Source: Oceanibaculum nanhaiense
GTDB lineage: Bacteria; Pseudomonadota; Alphaproteobacteria; Oceanibaculales; Oceanibaculaceae
Direction: 5' to 3'
Length of the DNA stretch: 64,000 nt
Assembly: GCF_002148795.1 (NCBI RefSeq)
Contig: NZ_MPOB01000012.1
Coordinates: forward strand, 27,142 to 91,141
The notes under the pieces were generated by a model. That model did no database searches. It saw only the letters and a program-made list of their open reading frames with translations, and was not told the DNA's origin. This document shows positions 37,623 through 45,572 of this stretch, one piece after another (position 1 is the first letter of the stretch; each line of letters begins with the position of its first letter). The position numbers were made by a program, and so were the translations under genes.

Positions 37623-37994
37623 CTACTCTCCCGCCGCCTTGTTCAGGATTTCCTCGGGCGTGGAAGAGACCACCTCGACATATTTCGGGACGAACTTGCC
37701 GCCTTCGATGAACTTGATGAATTCCGGCTTGATCTCTTCCGCCAGGATCTTGCGGATCGCCGCATGTTCCTTGATGTCCGACCATTCGGCGATGAGGAAG
37801 AAGCGCAACGGGTCCTCGGTGTCGCGGCACAGCACGCCGTCCTTCACCTGGGCCCAGCTCTTGTGCATCGGATTGCCGTCTGAATAGTCGAATTCCTCGA
37901 ACAGCCGGATGAAGTCGGCCTCGGTGCCCGGCTTGATGCGGAAGTCGTAGATGTGAAGGAAATTGCCCTTCGTCGCCAAGGGTTCCTGGGCCAT
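37623..37994 (-). CDS. Antibiotic-biosynthesis-monooxygenase (ABM)-like dimeric alpha+beta barrel protein
   Basis: 123 residues; ABM/ferredoxin-like fold suggested by FLHIYDFRIKPGTEADFIRLFEE, WAQVKDGVLCRD, FFLIAEWSDIKEHAAIRK. Strong ribosome site AGGAGG 8 bp before the ATG. Divergent from the Rieske oxygenase fusion and inside the pair of repeats, so possibly a co-regulated auxiliary (quinol monooxygenase or hydroxylated-intermediate handling). Catalytic residues cannot be assigned. Confidence 0.68.
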   Translation of the reverse strand: MAQEPLATKGNFLHIYDFRIKPGTEADFIRLFEEFDYSDGNPMHKSWAQVKDGVLCRDTEDPLRFFLIAEWSDIKEHAAIRKILAEEIKPEFIKFIEGGKFVPKYVEVVSSTPEEILNKAAGE

Positions 37995-38147
37995 GCTGAA
38001 GCCTCCTGTGTGTCCGTGTTTCGGTCTGAATAGGAAGGTACACTGAATATATTTCCGCCGTAAAGCCTGGGGCCAAGCTGTGGCTTGATAGGGCTGAAAA
38101 TAGGCGGCATACTGATCTTATTGCCACGGCAGGACGGGCTTGAAGAT

Positions 38148-41003
38148 ATGGGCTGGCTGCGCGCAGCGTCTTTTCGCGATCTGAAAGAGGGTGGTGTCAT
38201 CGGTGTCGATGTCGCCGGCAAGCCGGTGGCGCTCTATCTGCTCAATGGCACGATTTACGCCACCCACAATATCTGTACCCATCAGTTCGCCTTCCTGTCG
38301 GAGGGCTATGTCGAGGATGGTTGCATCGAATGCCCGCTGCATCAGGGGCAGTTCGACATCCGCACCGGCGAAGCACAATGCGCCCCGGTCACCGGACGGC
38401 TCGCCACCTACCGGGTTAAGCGCGAGGGCGACGATATCTTCGTCGATCTGGAGGCGCCCGCCGCTGAGGTTGAGGCGCCGAAGGCGGCACTGGCGCAGGA
38501 TAATCGGAGTTTCGTTATCATCGGCGGCGGCCAGGCTGGCTGCCGCGCGGCGCAGCATCTGCGCGGCGAGGGCTTCAATGGCGGCATCGTGATGATTGCG
38601 GAGGAGGCGCATCGCCCCTACGAACGGCCGCCTTTGTCCAAGGACGTCCTGCTGGGCAAGGCCGGCGCCGAGGATTGTGCCGTGCTGAAGCCGGCCGAGT
38701 TCGACGCGCTGGATATCGATCTGCGTACCGGTACCCGCGCCACGGCCATCGACCGCAAGGCGAAGTCGGTAACGCTGTCCACCGGTGAGACACTGTCCTA
38801 TGACCGGCTGCTGATCGCCACCGGCGCCCGGGCGCGGAAGCTACCGGACGGCCCAACAGGGGAACGGGGCGAGGGCGTGCTCTATCTGCGCACGCTGGAG
38901 GATGCCCAGACCATCGGCGCGGCGCTGGCAAAGGCGCGCAGCCTGGCGCTGATCGGCGGCGGCTTCATTGGGCTGGAGATCGCCTCGGTGGCGCGCGAGA
39001 AGGGGCTGGACGTCACGGTGATCGAGCGCGAGCCGGCGTTGATGTCGCGCATTCTGCCGCCGGCGCTGGGCCAGGCTTTTCAGACGCTCGCCGAATCGAA
39101 GGGTGTCACCTTCCGGCTGGGCACACAGATCGAGTCGATCCGGCGCACCGGCGAGGGAACGACACTGGCCTTTGCTGATGGCGGCGACCTGACCGCCGAT
39201 CTGGTGGTGGCCGGCATCGGCGCCATCGCGAATACCGAACTGGCGGAGCAGGCCGGCCTGTCCGTGTTGGCTGGCGGCATCGTCATCGACGTGGCCTGCC
39301 GCACCTCGGATGCGGATATCTTCGCGGCAGGCGATTGCGCGCTCTATCCGGAAGCGGTTGCCGGTGCGCGTATCCGGCTGGAAAGCTGGGCCAATGCGGA
39401 AGCGCAGGGCCGCGCCGCTGCGCTCGCCATGCTGGGCAAGCCGGTGGAAGCCGGCGAGCAGCCCTGGTTCTGGACCGAACAATTCGGCCTCAACATCCAG
39501 ATGGCCGGCATTCCGCATGCCGGCGACCGGGTGGCGGTGCAGGGCGAGATCGGCCAGCCGGAATCGGTCTATCTGACAGAGCGCGACGGCGTTATCGCCA
39601 GCGCCATCATCTTTGGCGATGCGGAGACGTTCCGCATTGCCCGCCGCCGGTTCGCAACCGGCGCGGACCTCAGCGCCGGCCTGACGGGTCTGCGCTGGCT
39701 CGACGAGCAGAAGGAGAGTTCCATGGGGTATGAGCGCAGCCTGGAGAGCGTGCCGGAAGCGGCGTCAAATCCGGCAAAGCACTATGTCTGGCCGGCCGAA
39801 GGTCTGAGCCGCGTGCCCGACTGGGTCTATACCGACGATCATATTTACGGCCTGGAGGTCGAGAAGATCTTCAAGGGCCGCACCTGGAACTATGTCGGGC
39901 TGGAAGCGGAAATCCCCAATCCGGGCGATTTCACGCGTTCCTTCGTCGGCCCGGTCCCGGTGGTGGTGTCGCGCGACGAGGATGGCGGCATCAATGTCTT
40001 CGAGAATCGCTGCTCGCACCGCGCCGCCGAGTTCTGCCGGGAGCTGCGCGGCAATGTGAAGGAATTCGTCTGCCCGTACCATCAATGGTCCTACGACCTG
40101 AAAGGCAACCTGGCGGGCATCCCGTTCCGCCGCGGCGTCGATGGCAAGGGCGGCATGCCGGCGGATTTCGATCCGGCCGATCACCATCCGCGCCATCTCA
40201 GCGTCACCACGCGCGGCGGTGTGATCTTCGCCTCCTATGCCGACGATATGGAGCCGTTCGACGCCTATCTCGGCCCGGAGATGACGCGCGAATTCGACGC
40301 CACCTTCGACGGCCGCAAGCTGGTCGTGCTGGGCTATTACCGCAACACGCTGCCGGGCAACTGGAAGCTCTATCACGAGAATCTGAAGGACCCGTACCAC
40401 GCCACCCTGCTGCACACTTTCCTGGTCACTTTCGGGCTGCTGGTCGCCGGCAACAAGTCGCAGATGCTGTGCGACGAGAGCGGCCGTCATGGCGCCATGT
40501 GCTCGGCCAAATCCGACGGCAAGAATGTGAGCGCCGACGCCAAGAAGGAGATGCGCGCCTACAAGGAAGGCATGGTGCTGGAAGAGCCGCGCTTCATGGA
40601 TTTCAAGCCGGAATTCGACTCGCCCTGGTCGGTCACCATGTCCACCATCTGGCCGAACCTGATCGTGCAGCGCGAGATGAACACGCTGGGCGTGCGCCAT
40701 ATCGTGCCGGAAGGGCCGAACCAGTTCACCATGATCTGGACCATGTTCGGCTTCGAGGGCGATGATGAGGAAATGACCCGCCACCGGCTGCGTCAGGGCA
40801 ATCTGATGGGGCCCGCCGGTTTCCTTGGGCTGGAAGACAATGAGGCGATCAAGTTCGTGCAGGATGGCATGAAGAACGTGCCGGACGGCGAGCATCTGGT
40901 GGCGCTCGATCCCGGCACGGCGACCGGCACCGCCGACACGCTGATTTCGGAATCCGCGATCCGTGCCATGTACAAGCACTGGCGCGGCGTGATCGGGGTT
41001 TAA
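38148..41003 (+). CDS. Fused Rieske ferredoxin - FAD ferredoxin reductase - Rieske oxygenase alpha subunit
   Basis: One 951-codon frame with no stop. Residues 1-105: Rieske ferredoxin with C42-x-H44 and C61-x2-H64. Residues 120-525: FAD/NAD(H) reductase with GGGQAG (125-130), a second Rossmann LALIGGGFIGLEIA and FAAGDCAL. Residues 526-951: oxygenase large subunit with Rieske C622-x-H624 / C642-x2-H645 and mononuclear iron DPYHATLLH (Asp748, His751, His756). The oxygenase part resembles salicylate 5-hydroxylase/anthranilate dioxygenase (NagG/AndAc) types. Normally these are three separate proteins. An in-frame ATG at 39723 with AAGGAG six bases upstream would release a normal 426-residue alpha subunit, so a fusion, dual products, or a lost stop codon are all possible. 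Confidence 0.85.
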   Translation: MGWLRAASFRDLKEGGVIGVDVAGKPVALYLLNGTIYATHNICTHQFAFLSEGYVEDGCIECPLHQGQFDIRTGEAQCAPVTGRLATYRVKREGDDIFVDLEAPAAEVEAPKAALAQDNRSFVIIGGGQAGCRAAQHLRGEGFNGGIVMIAEEAHRPYERPPLSKDVLLGKAGAEDCAVLKPAEFDALDIDLRTGTRATAIDRKAKSVTLSTGETLSYDRLLIATGARARKLPDGPTGERGEGVLYLRTLEDAQTIGAALAKARSLALIGGGFIGLEIASVAREKGLDVTVIEREPALMSRILPPALGQAFQTLAESKGVTFRLGTQIESIRRTGEGTTLAFADGGDLTADLVVAGIGAIANTELAEQAGLSVLAGGIVIDVACRTSDADIFAAGDCALYPEAVAGARIRLESWANAEAQGRAAALAMLGKPVEAGEQPWFWTEQFGLNIQMAGIPHAGDRVAVQGEIGQPESVYLTERDGVIASAIIFGDAETFRIARRRFATGADLSAGLTGLRWLDEQKESSMGYERSLESVPEAASNPAKHYVWPAEGLSRVPDWVYTDDHIYGLEVEKIFKGRTWNYVGLEAEIPNPGDFTRSFVGPVPVVVSRDEDGGINVFENRCSHRAAEFCRELRGNVKEFVCPYHQWSYDLKGNLAGIPFRRGVDGKGGMPADFDPADHHPRHLSVTTRGGVIFASYADDMEPFDAYLGPEMTREFDATFDGRKLVVLGYYRNTLPGNWKLYHENLKDPYHATLLHTFLVTFGLLVAGNKSQMLCDESGRHGAMCSAKSDGKNVSADAKKEMRAYKEGMVLEEPRFMDFKPEFDSPWSVTMSTIWPNLIVQREMNTLGVRHIVPEGPNQFTMIWTMFGFEGDDEEMTRHRLRQGNLMGPAGFLGLEDNEAIKFVQDGMKNVPDGEHLVALDPGTATGTADTLISESAIRAMYKHWRGVIGV
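39711..39725 (+). promoter_or_regulatory. Internal ribosome-binding site and start codon inside the Rieske fusion
   Basis: AAGGAG at 39711-39716, spacer AGTTCC, then ATG at 39723-39725, the expected start of a free oxygenase alpha subunit. It is the best Shine-Dalgarno of the operon and lies exactly at the domain boundary. Confidence 0.7.
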
Positions 41004-41013
41004 GGAGACGGAC

Positions 41014-41538
41014 ATGACCATTACCTCCCTGAAGACCCCGAGCAAGAACGACGAGATGCTCGACCGGCTGCTGCTGCGCCAGGAGATCGAGGAGTTCAAC
41101 GCCGCCTATGCCGAGGCACTGGACAATGGCCCGCTGTCGGACTGGCCGGATTTCTTCGCCGAGGAGGCGCTATACGTCATCACCGCGCGGGAGAATTTCG
41201 CCAGCAACCTGCCGGTCGGGCTGGTCTATTGCGAGGGCAAGGGCATGCTGCGCGACCGGATCTTCGCCATCGAGAACACGGCGATGTTCGCGCCCCGCTA
41301 TATGCGCCACTTCATCACCAACTGCCGGGTGGTCGAGAGCCACGCGAATGGCGAGATCGTCGCCACCTCGAACTACATCCTGTTGCAAACGCTGTTTGAC
41401 CGGCCGGAACCGACACTGCATCAGATCGGCACCTACTATGACGTGTTCGTGCGGGTCGATGGCGCGCTGAAGCTGAAGGAACGCCGCGCGGTTTACGACA
41501 ATCTGCTGATCGACAATTCGGTGGTTTATCCGGTGTAG
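41014..41538 (+). CDS. Ring-hydroxylating oxygenase beta subunit
   Basis: 174-residue small subunit of the NTF2-like ring_hydroxyl_B family (RQEIEEFNAAYAEALDNG, WPDFFAEEALYVITARENF, FAPRYMRHFITNCRV). Structural partner of the alpha subunit encoded just upstream (10-bp gap, AAGGAGACGG ribosome site). Length and motifs fit AndAd/NagH-type subunits. Ends at a twin-hairpin repeat, its likely terminator. Confidence 0.86.
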   Translation: MTITSLKTPSKNDEMLDRLLLRQEIEEFNAAYAEALDNGPLSDWPDFFAEEALYVITARENFASNLPVGLVYCEGKGMLRDRIFAIENTAMFAPRYMRHFITNCRVVESHANGEIVATSNYILLQTLFDRPEPTLHQIGTYYDVFVRVDGALKLKERRAVYDNLLIDNSVVYPV

Positions 41539-41553
41539 TCGGCTAATTTTTCC

Positions 41554-41642
41554 ATCGTCACCCTCGGGCTCGACCCGAGGGTCCATCAGTCTGTGCTGCT
41601 CGCTCGATCAATGGATGGTCGGATCAAGTCCGACCATGACGA
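41554..41642. repeat. Twin-hairpin extragenic palindromic repeat, copy 2
   Basis: Same two hairpins as at 37531 (ACCCTCGGG-CTCGA-CCCGAGGGT and ATGGTCGGA-TCAAG-TCCGACCAT), with a different central linker. Lies between the convergent beta-subunit and marR genes. Together the two copies bracket the ABM-Rieske module. Confidence 0.85.
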
Positions 41643-41678
41643 AAGAGAAAGAATAACTGCGTTCCAAACTTTAGCGGA

Positions 41679-42203
41679 TCAGCTCGGCCGGAAAATCGTG
41701 CGGCCCAGATGGTTGTTGCCGTCCACCAGCCGCATCAGCATGGTGACGAAGGCGTTGCGTTCCTCGGGGCGCAGCGGCTCCATCAGCTTGATCTGGGCGC
41801 GCTGCATCGCCTCGTACATTTCCGCCGTGACCTTCTCGCCTTGCGCTGTCAGGCACCACAGCACCATGCGGCGGTCGGTCTTGCTGCGCTGGCGCTCGAC
41901 GAGGCCGCGCTTGGCCAGGCGGTTCAGCACATCGGCGACATTGGTGCGGTCGATGCCGAGTTCGCGGCCCAGCGAGTTCTGGTCCATGTCGGGATTCTGC
42001 GCGAGCGTAGTCAGCAGGCCGTACTGCACCGGCGTGATGTCGAAGGCGGCGCATTCCTCGAAGAACAGCGCGTAATGGATCTGATGCAGCCGGCGCACGA
42101 GATAGCCCGGCCGCGCCCATAGCGGCATGCGCGACATGATCAGGCTGTCCTCGTTGGCTTCCGCCGGGGTGCCGTCGGTCGTCAGTTTCTTTTCCACCGC
42201 CAT
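41679..42203 (-). CDS. MarR-family transcriptional regulator
   Basis: 174 residues; winged helix with DITPVQYGLLTTLAQNPDMD, SLGRELGIDRTNVADVLNRL and wing RSKTDRRMVLWCLTAQG. Start ATG 42203 follows AGGAG at 7 bp. Divergent from the molybdenum hydroxylase operon at 42409 with a 17-bp palindrome between them, and next to the Rieske operon; an aromatic carboxylate is the usual type of ligand. Confidence 0.87.
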   Translation of the reverse strand: MAVEKKLTTDGTPAEANEDSLIMSRMPLWARPGYLVRRLHQIHYALFFEECAAFDITPVQYGLLTTLAQNPDMDQNSLGRELGIDRTNVADVLNRLAKRGLVERQRSKTDRRMVLWCLTAQGEKVTAEMYEAMQRAQIKLMEPLRPEERNAFVTMLMRLVDGNNHLGRTIFRPS

Positions 42204-42280
42204 GCGGCTACTCCTGATAGGCGGCATTCCTTTGGATTTTCGGATGCCGATTTATTTGCCTGATATCGATTCCTACTGCC

Positions 42281-42297
42281 GATAATGCGGCGTTATC
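42281..42297. promoter_or_regulatory. Putative MarR operator
   Basis: GATAATGCGGCGTTATC, a 17-bp palindrome with one mismatched pair, midway between divergent marR and the Mo-hydroxylase operon. It covers the -35 position (17-bp spacing) of a possible -10 TATTAT at 42309-42314, so binding would block transcription. Confidence 0.6.
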
Positions 42298-42408
42298 CTT
42301 GATTTGGCTATTATAAAAGCCGGCTGCGACAGGGTGCCGCTCGATTGACAGCCTCCCCAATAAAAGTCAGCATACCTGCATAATTATAACGCTGAGGCGG
42401 ATGACAGG

Positions 42409-44784
42409 ATGGCGGCTTCGACAGTTGAGGGGACAGTTGAGGGTGAGGGCATCGGCGCGCGTGTCCGGCGCAAGGAGGATGCCCGCCATCTGATGGGGCG
42501 CGGGCGCTTCGTCGGCGACATCCAGATGCCCGGCATGCTGGAGGTTGCCTTCCTGCGCAGCCCGGTGGCGCATGCCCATATCCGCAGCCTCGCCAAGCCG
42601 CAGGGGCGGGAGGATCAGGTGTTCTTCTGGTCCGATATGGCGGCGGCGGTCACCCCGATCATCACCCGGTCCAGCCTGCCGGGCTACAAACTGTCCTCCT
42701 ATTATCCGCTGGCGCATGAGAAGGTGCGCTATGTCGGTGAGGGCATCGCGCTGTGCGTCGCCCCCAGCCGGGCCGAGGCGGAGGACCTGGCGGAGCTGGT
42801 CGCCGTCGATTTCGACGAACTGCCGGCGGTTACCGAAAGCGAGCAGGGCAAGGCGAAGGACGCCCCGCTGGTGCATGAGGAATGGGGCGACAATCTCTGC
42901 CTTGTCACCGATTTCGACAGCGGCATCGAGGAGGTGGCGAAGACCGCGCCGGTGAAGGTGGTGCGGGAATACAGGACCGCCCGGCAATGCATGCATCCGA
43001 TGGAGGGCAAGGGCCTCGTCGCCTACTGGGATTTCCAGGCCGACCAGCTGGTTGTCATCACCTCGACCCAGGTGCCGCATCTGATCCGCACCGGCCTGTC
43101 GGAGTGCCTGGGCCTCGACCAGTCGCGCGTCCGCGTCAGCCCACCCGATGTCGGTGGCGGCTTCGGCTATAAATGCCTGCTGCAGCCGGAGGAGGTGGCG
43201 GTCGCCTGGCTCGCCATGACGCATAAAGGTGCTTATCGCTGGGTCGAGGACCGGCGCGAGCATCTGACGGCCGGGGCCAATGCCCGCCAGCATCACTACA
43301 AGGTCACCGCCTATGCCGACGAGCGTGGCCGGCTGCTGGGGCTGGATGCGGAGATCAATGTCGATATCGGCGCCTATTCAGTCTGGCCGTTTTCGGCCTG
43401 TCTGGAGGCGGCGCAGGCCGGCGGCAATCTGCCCGGCCCCTATGATTTCCGGGCCTATCGGGCGCGGACATATTCGGTGGCGACCAACAAGCCGCCCTTC
43501 GCGCCCTATCGCGGCGTGGCGCGGCCCGGCGTGTGCTTTGCCATCGAGCTGACCATCGACGCGATTGCCCGCGCCGTGGGCCGCGACCCGGCGGATGTGC
43601 GGGCCGAAAATCTGGTGCAGGCGGCGCAGATGCCCTACACCAACGTGACCAACAAGCATTACGATTCCGGCGATTATCCCGGCAGCCTGGCCAAGGCGCG
43701 GGAGATGATCGGCCTGGCCGCGATCCGCGAACGCCAGAAGGGTCGCGAGCCGGATGGCAGGCGCATCGGCGTCGGCTTCTCCACCTATACCGAGCAGTCG
43801 GCGCACGGTACCAAGGTGTTCGCCGCCTGGGGCCTGCCGCTGGTCCCGGGTTTCGAGCAGGCGACGGTGAAGCTGCTGGCCGATGGCACGCTGGAAGTGC
43901 GCGCCGGCATCCACACCATCGGCCAGGGGCTGGAAACCACGCTGGCGCAGGTCGCCAATCAGGCGCTGGGCATCCCGCTGAAGGATATCGCGGTGAAGCT
44001 GGGCGACACCGCCAGCACGCCCTATTCGACAGGCGCCTATGCCTCGCGCGGCATGGTCATGGCTGGCGGCGCGGTGTCGAAATCGGCGACCGAGCTGGCC
44101 GGGCGGGTGAAGCGGCTGGCTGCTCATCTGATGCAATGTAAGCCGGAGGATGTGGACTTCCGGCAGGGGCGCATCCATGCCGGTGAGGCCAGCCTGTCCT
44201 TCGCCGATATCGGCAAGGCCTGGTATCTGCGGCCCGAGACACTGCCGGACGATATCGACACCAACGGGCTGGAAGTCACGCAGGGCTACAAGCCGGATGT
44301 CGATAGCGGCGTGTTCTCCTATGCCACGCATGCGGCGCTGGTCGCCGTCGATCCCGAAACCGGCATGGTGGAAATCTTGGATTACGTGATCGTCGAGGAT
44401 TGCGGGCAGATGGTGAACCCGATGATCGTCGAGGGTCAGGCCTATGGCGGCGCGGCGCAGGGCATCGGTACGGCGCTGTTCGAGGAAAGCCCCTATGATT
44501 CCTCGGGCCAGCCGCTGGCCTCGACGCTGATCGACTATCTGCTGCCCGGTCCGACCGAGCTGCCCGGTTTCCGCATCGGCCATATGGAGACGCTGTCGCC
44601 CTATTCGGCGCACGGCATCAAGGGCGTGGGCGAGGGCGGGGCGATTGCGCCCGCCGGGGCCATCGTGAACGCGATCAACGATGCCTTGCAGGAACTGGGG
44701 GCCGAAATCGGCCAGATACCGGCCACGCCGGAACGTATCCTCGACGCCATTTTCGCCGCGCAACCGAAACAGGCCGCAGAATGA
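42409..44784 (+). CDS. Molybdenum hydroxylase large subunit (CoxL/xanthine dehydrogenase family)
   Basis: 791-residue molybdopterin-cytosine-dinucleotide-binding subunit. N-terminal aldehyde-oxidase a/b-hammerhead domain (RKEDARHLMGRGRFVGD), Moco-binding GGGFGYK, PYRGVARPG in place of the form I/II CoxL active-site loop, and catalytic Glu in KGVGEGGAIAP. Not a CO dehydrogenase (no Cys loop). Hydroxylates an aromatic, N-heterocyclic or aldehyde substrate with water-derived oxygen. Coupled to the FAD subunit by a 4-bp overlap; first gene of the three-gene operon. Confidence 0.87.
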   Translation: MAASTVEGTVEGEGIGARVRRKEDARHLMGRGRFVGDIQMPGMLEVAFLRSPVAHAHIRSLAKPQGREDQVFFWSDMAAAVTPIITRSSLPGYKLSSYYPLAHEKVRYVGEGIALCVAPSRAEAEDLAELVAVDFDELPAVTESEQGKAKDAPLVHEEWGDNLCLVTDFDSGIEEVAKTAPVKVVREYRTARQCMHPMEGKGLVAYWDFQADQLVVITSTQVPHLIRTGLSECLGLDQSRVRVSPPDVGGGFGYKCLLQPEEVAVAWLAMTHKGAYRWVEDRREHLTAGANARQHHYKVTAYADERGRLLGLDAEINVDIGAYSVWPFSACLEAAQAGGNLPGPYDFRAYRARTYSVATNKPPFAPYRGVARPGVCFAIELTIDAIARAVGRDPADVRAENLVQAAQMPYTNVTNKHYDSGDYPGSLAKAREMIGLAAIRERQKGREPDGRRIGVGFSTYTEQSAHGTKVFAAWGLPLVPGFEQATVKLLADGTLEVRAGIHTIGQGLETTLAQVANQALGIPLKDIAVKLGDTASTPYSTGAYASRGMVMAGGAVSKSATELAGRVKRLAAHLMQCKPEDVDFRQGRIHAGEASLSFADIGKAWYLRPETLPDDIDTNGLEVTQGYKPDVDSGVFSYATHAALVAVDPETGMVEILDYVIVEDCGQMVNPMIVEGQAYGGAAQGIGTALFEESPYDSSGQPLASTLIDYLLPGPTELPGFRIGHMETLSPYSAHGIKGVGEGGAIAPAGAIVNAINDALQELGAEIGQIPATPERILDAIFAAQPKQAAE

Positions 44785-45572
44785 AGCCCGCCGCCTTCGA
44801 CTATACAAACCCCGCCGATCTGGCTGCTGCGCTGCAAGCCCTGTCGGGTGATGCCAAGCCCATCGCCGGCGGCCAGTCGCTGACGCCGATGCTGAATCTG
44901 CGCCTCGCTCGGCCGGCATCGCTGGTCGATATCCGTCGCCAGCCGGATTTGCTGGCGGTGTCGGAGACGGATGATGCCATCCGCTATGGTGCCGCCCTGC
45001 CGCATGCGGCTTTCGAGGATGGAGCGGTGCCCGATGCCACCAATGGCATGCTGCGCCATGTCGCGGGCGGCATCGCTTATCGCGCGGTGCGCAACCGCGG
45101 CACCATCGGCGGCAGCCTCGCCCATGCCGATCCGGCGGCGGACTGGGTGTCTTCGCTGATGGCGCTGGATGCGCGGGTGATCGTGCGCGGGGCGAAGGGC
45201 GAGGCCGCCTGGCCGGTCGAGCGTTTCATGCTGGGCGGCTTCACCACGGTGCTGGAGGCCGGCGAGCTGATCACCGGCGTGTCGGTGCCGCGCCTGTCGC
45301 CCTCGGCGCGCTGGGGCTATTATAAGATATGCCGCAAGACCGGGGAATTCGCCAAGGCCATCGGCGCGGTGGTCAGCGACCCGGATCGCGGCGTGTTCCG
45401 GCTGGTCTGCGGTGCGGTGGAAGTCACGCCGCTGCTGCTGGAAGCCCGCGATGCCGATGCCGCCGCCGCCGAGATCGATGCCCGGCTGTCCGAGCGGCCG
45501 CCCTCGGCGCGGCAGCTGCACAAGATTGCCGTCCGCCGCGCCCTTGAAGCCCTTGCGGAGGCTCGGCAATGA
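44781..45572 (+). CDS. Molybdenum hydroxylase FAD-binding subunit (CoxM family)
   Basis: 263 residues with the FAD_binding_5 motif AGGQSLTPMLNLRLA, TIGGSLAHADPAADW and CO_deh_flav_C tail. Passes electrons from the iron-sulphur subunit to its acceptor. Start ATG overlaps the large subunit stop, and its stop overlaps the small subunit start (both ATGA), so all three are co-translated. Confidence 0.88.
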   Translation: MKPAAFDYTNPADLAAALQALSGDAKPIAGGQSLTPMLNLRLARPASLVDIRRQPDLLAVSETDDAIRYGAALPHAAFEDGAVPDATNGMLRHVAGGIAYRAVRNRGTIGGSLAHADPAADWVSSLMALDARVIVRGAKGEAAWPVERFMLGGFTTVLEAGELITGVSVPRLSPSARWGYYKICRKTGEFAKAIGAVVSDPDRGVFRLVCGAVEVTPLLLEARDADAAAAEIDARLSERPPSARQLHKIAVRRALEALAEARQ

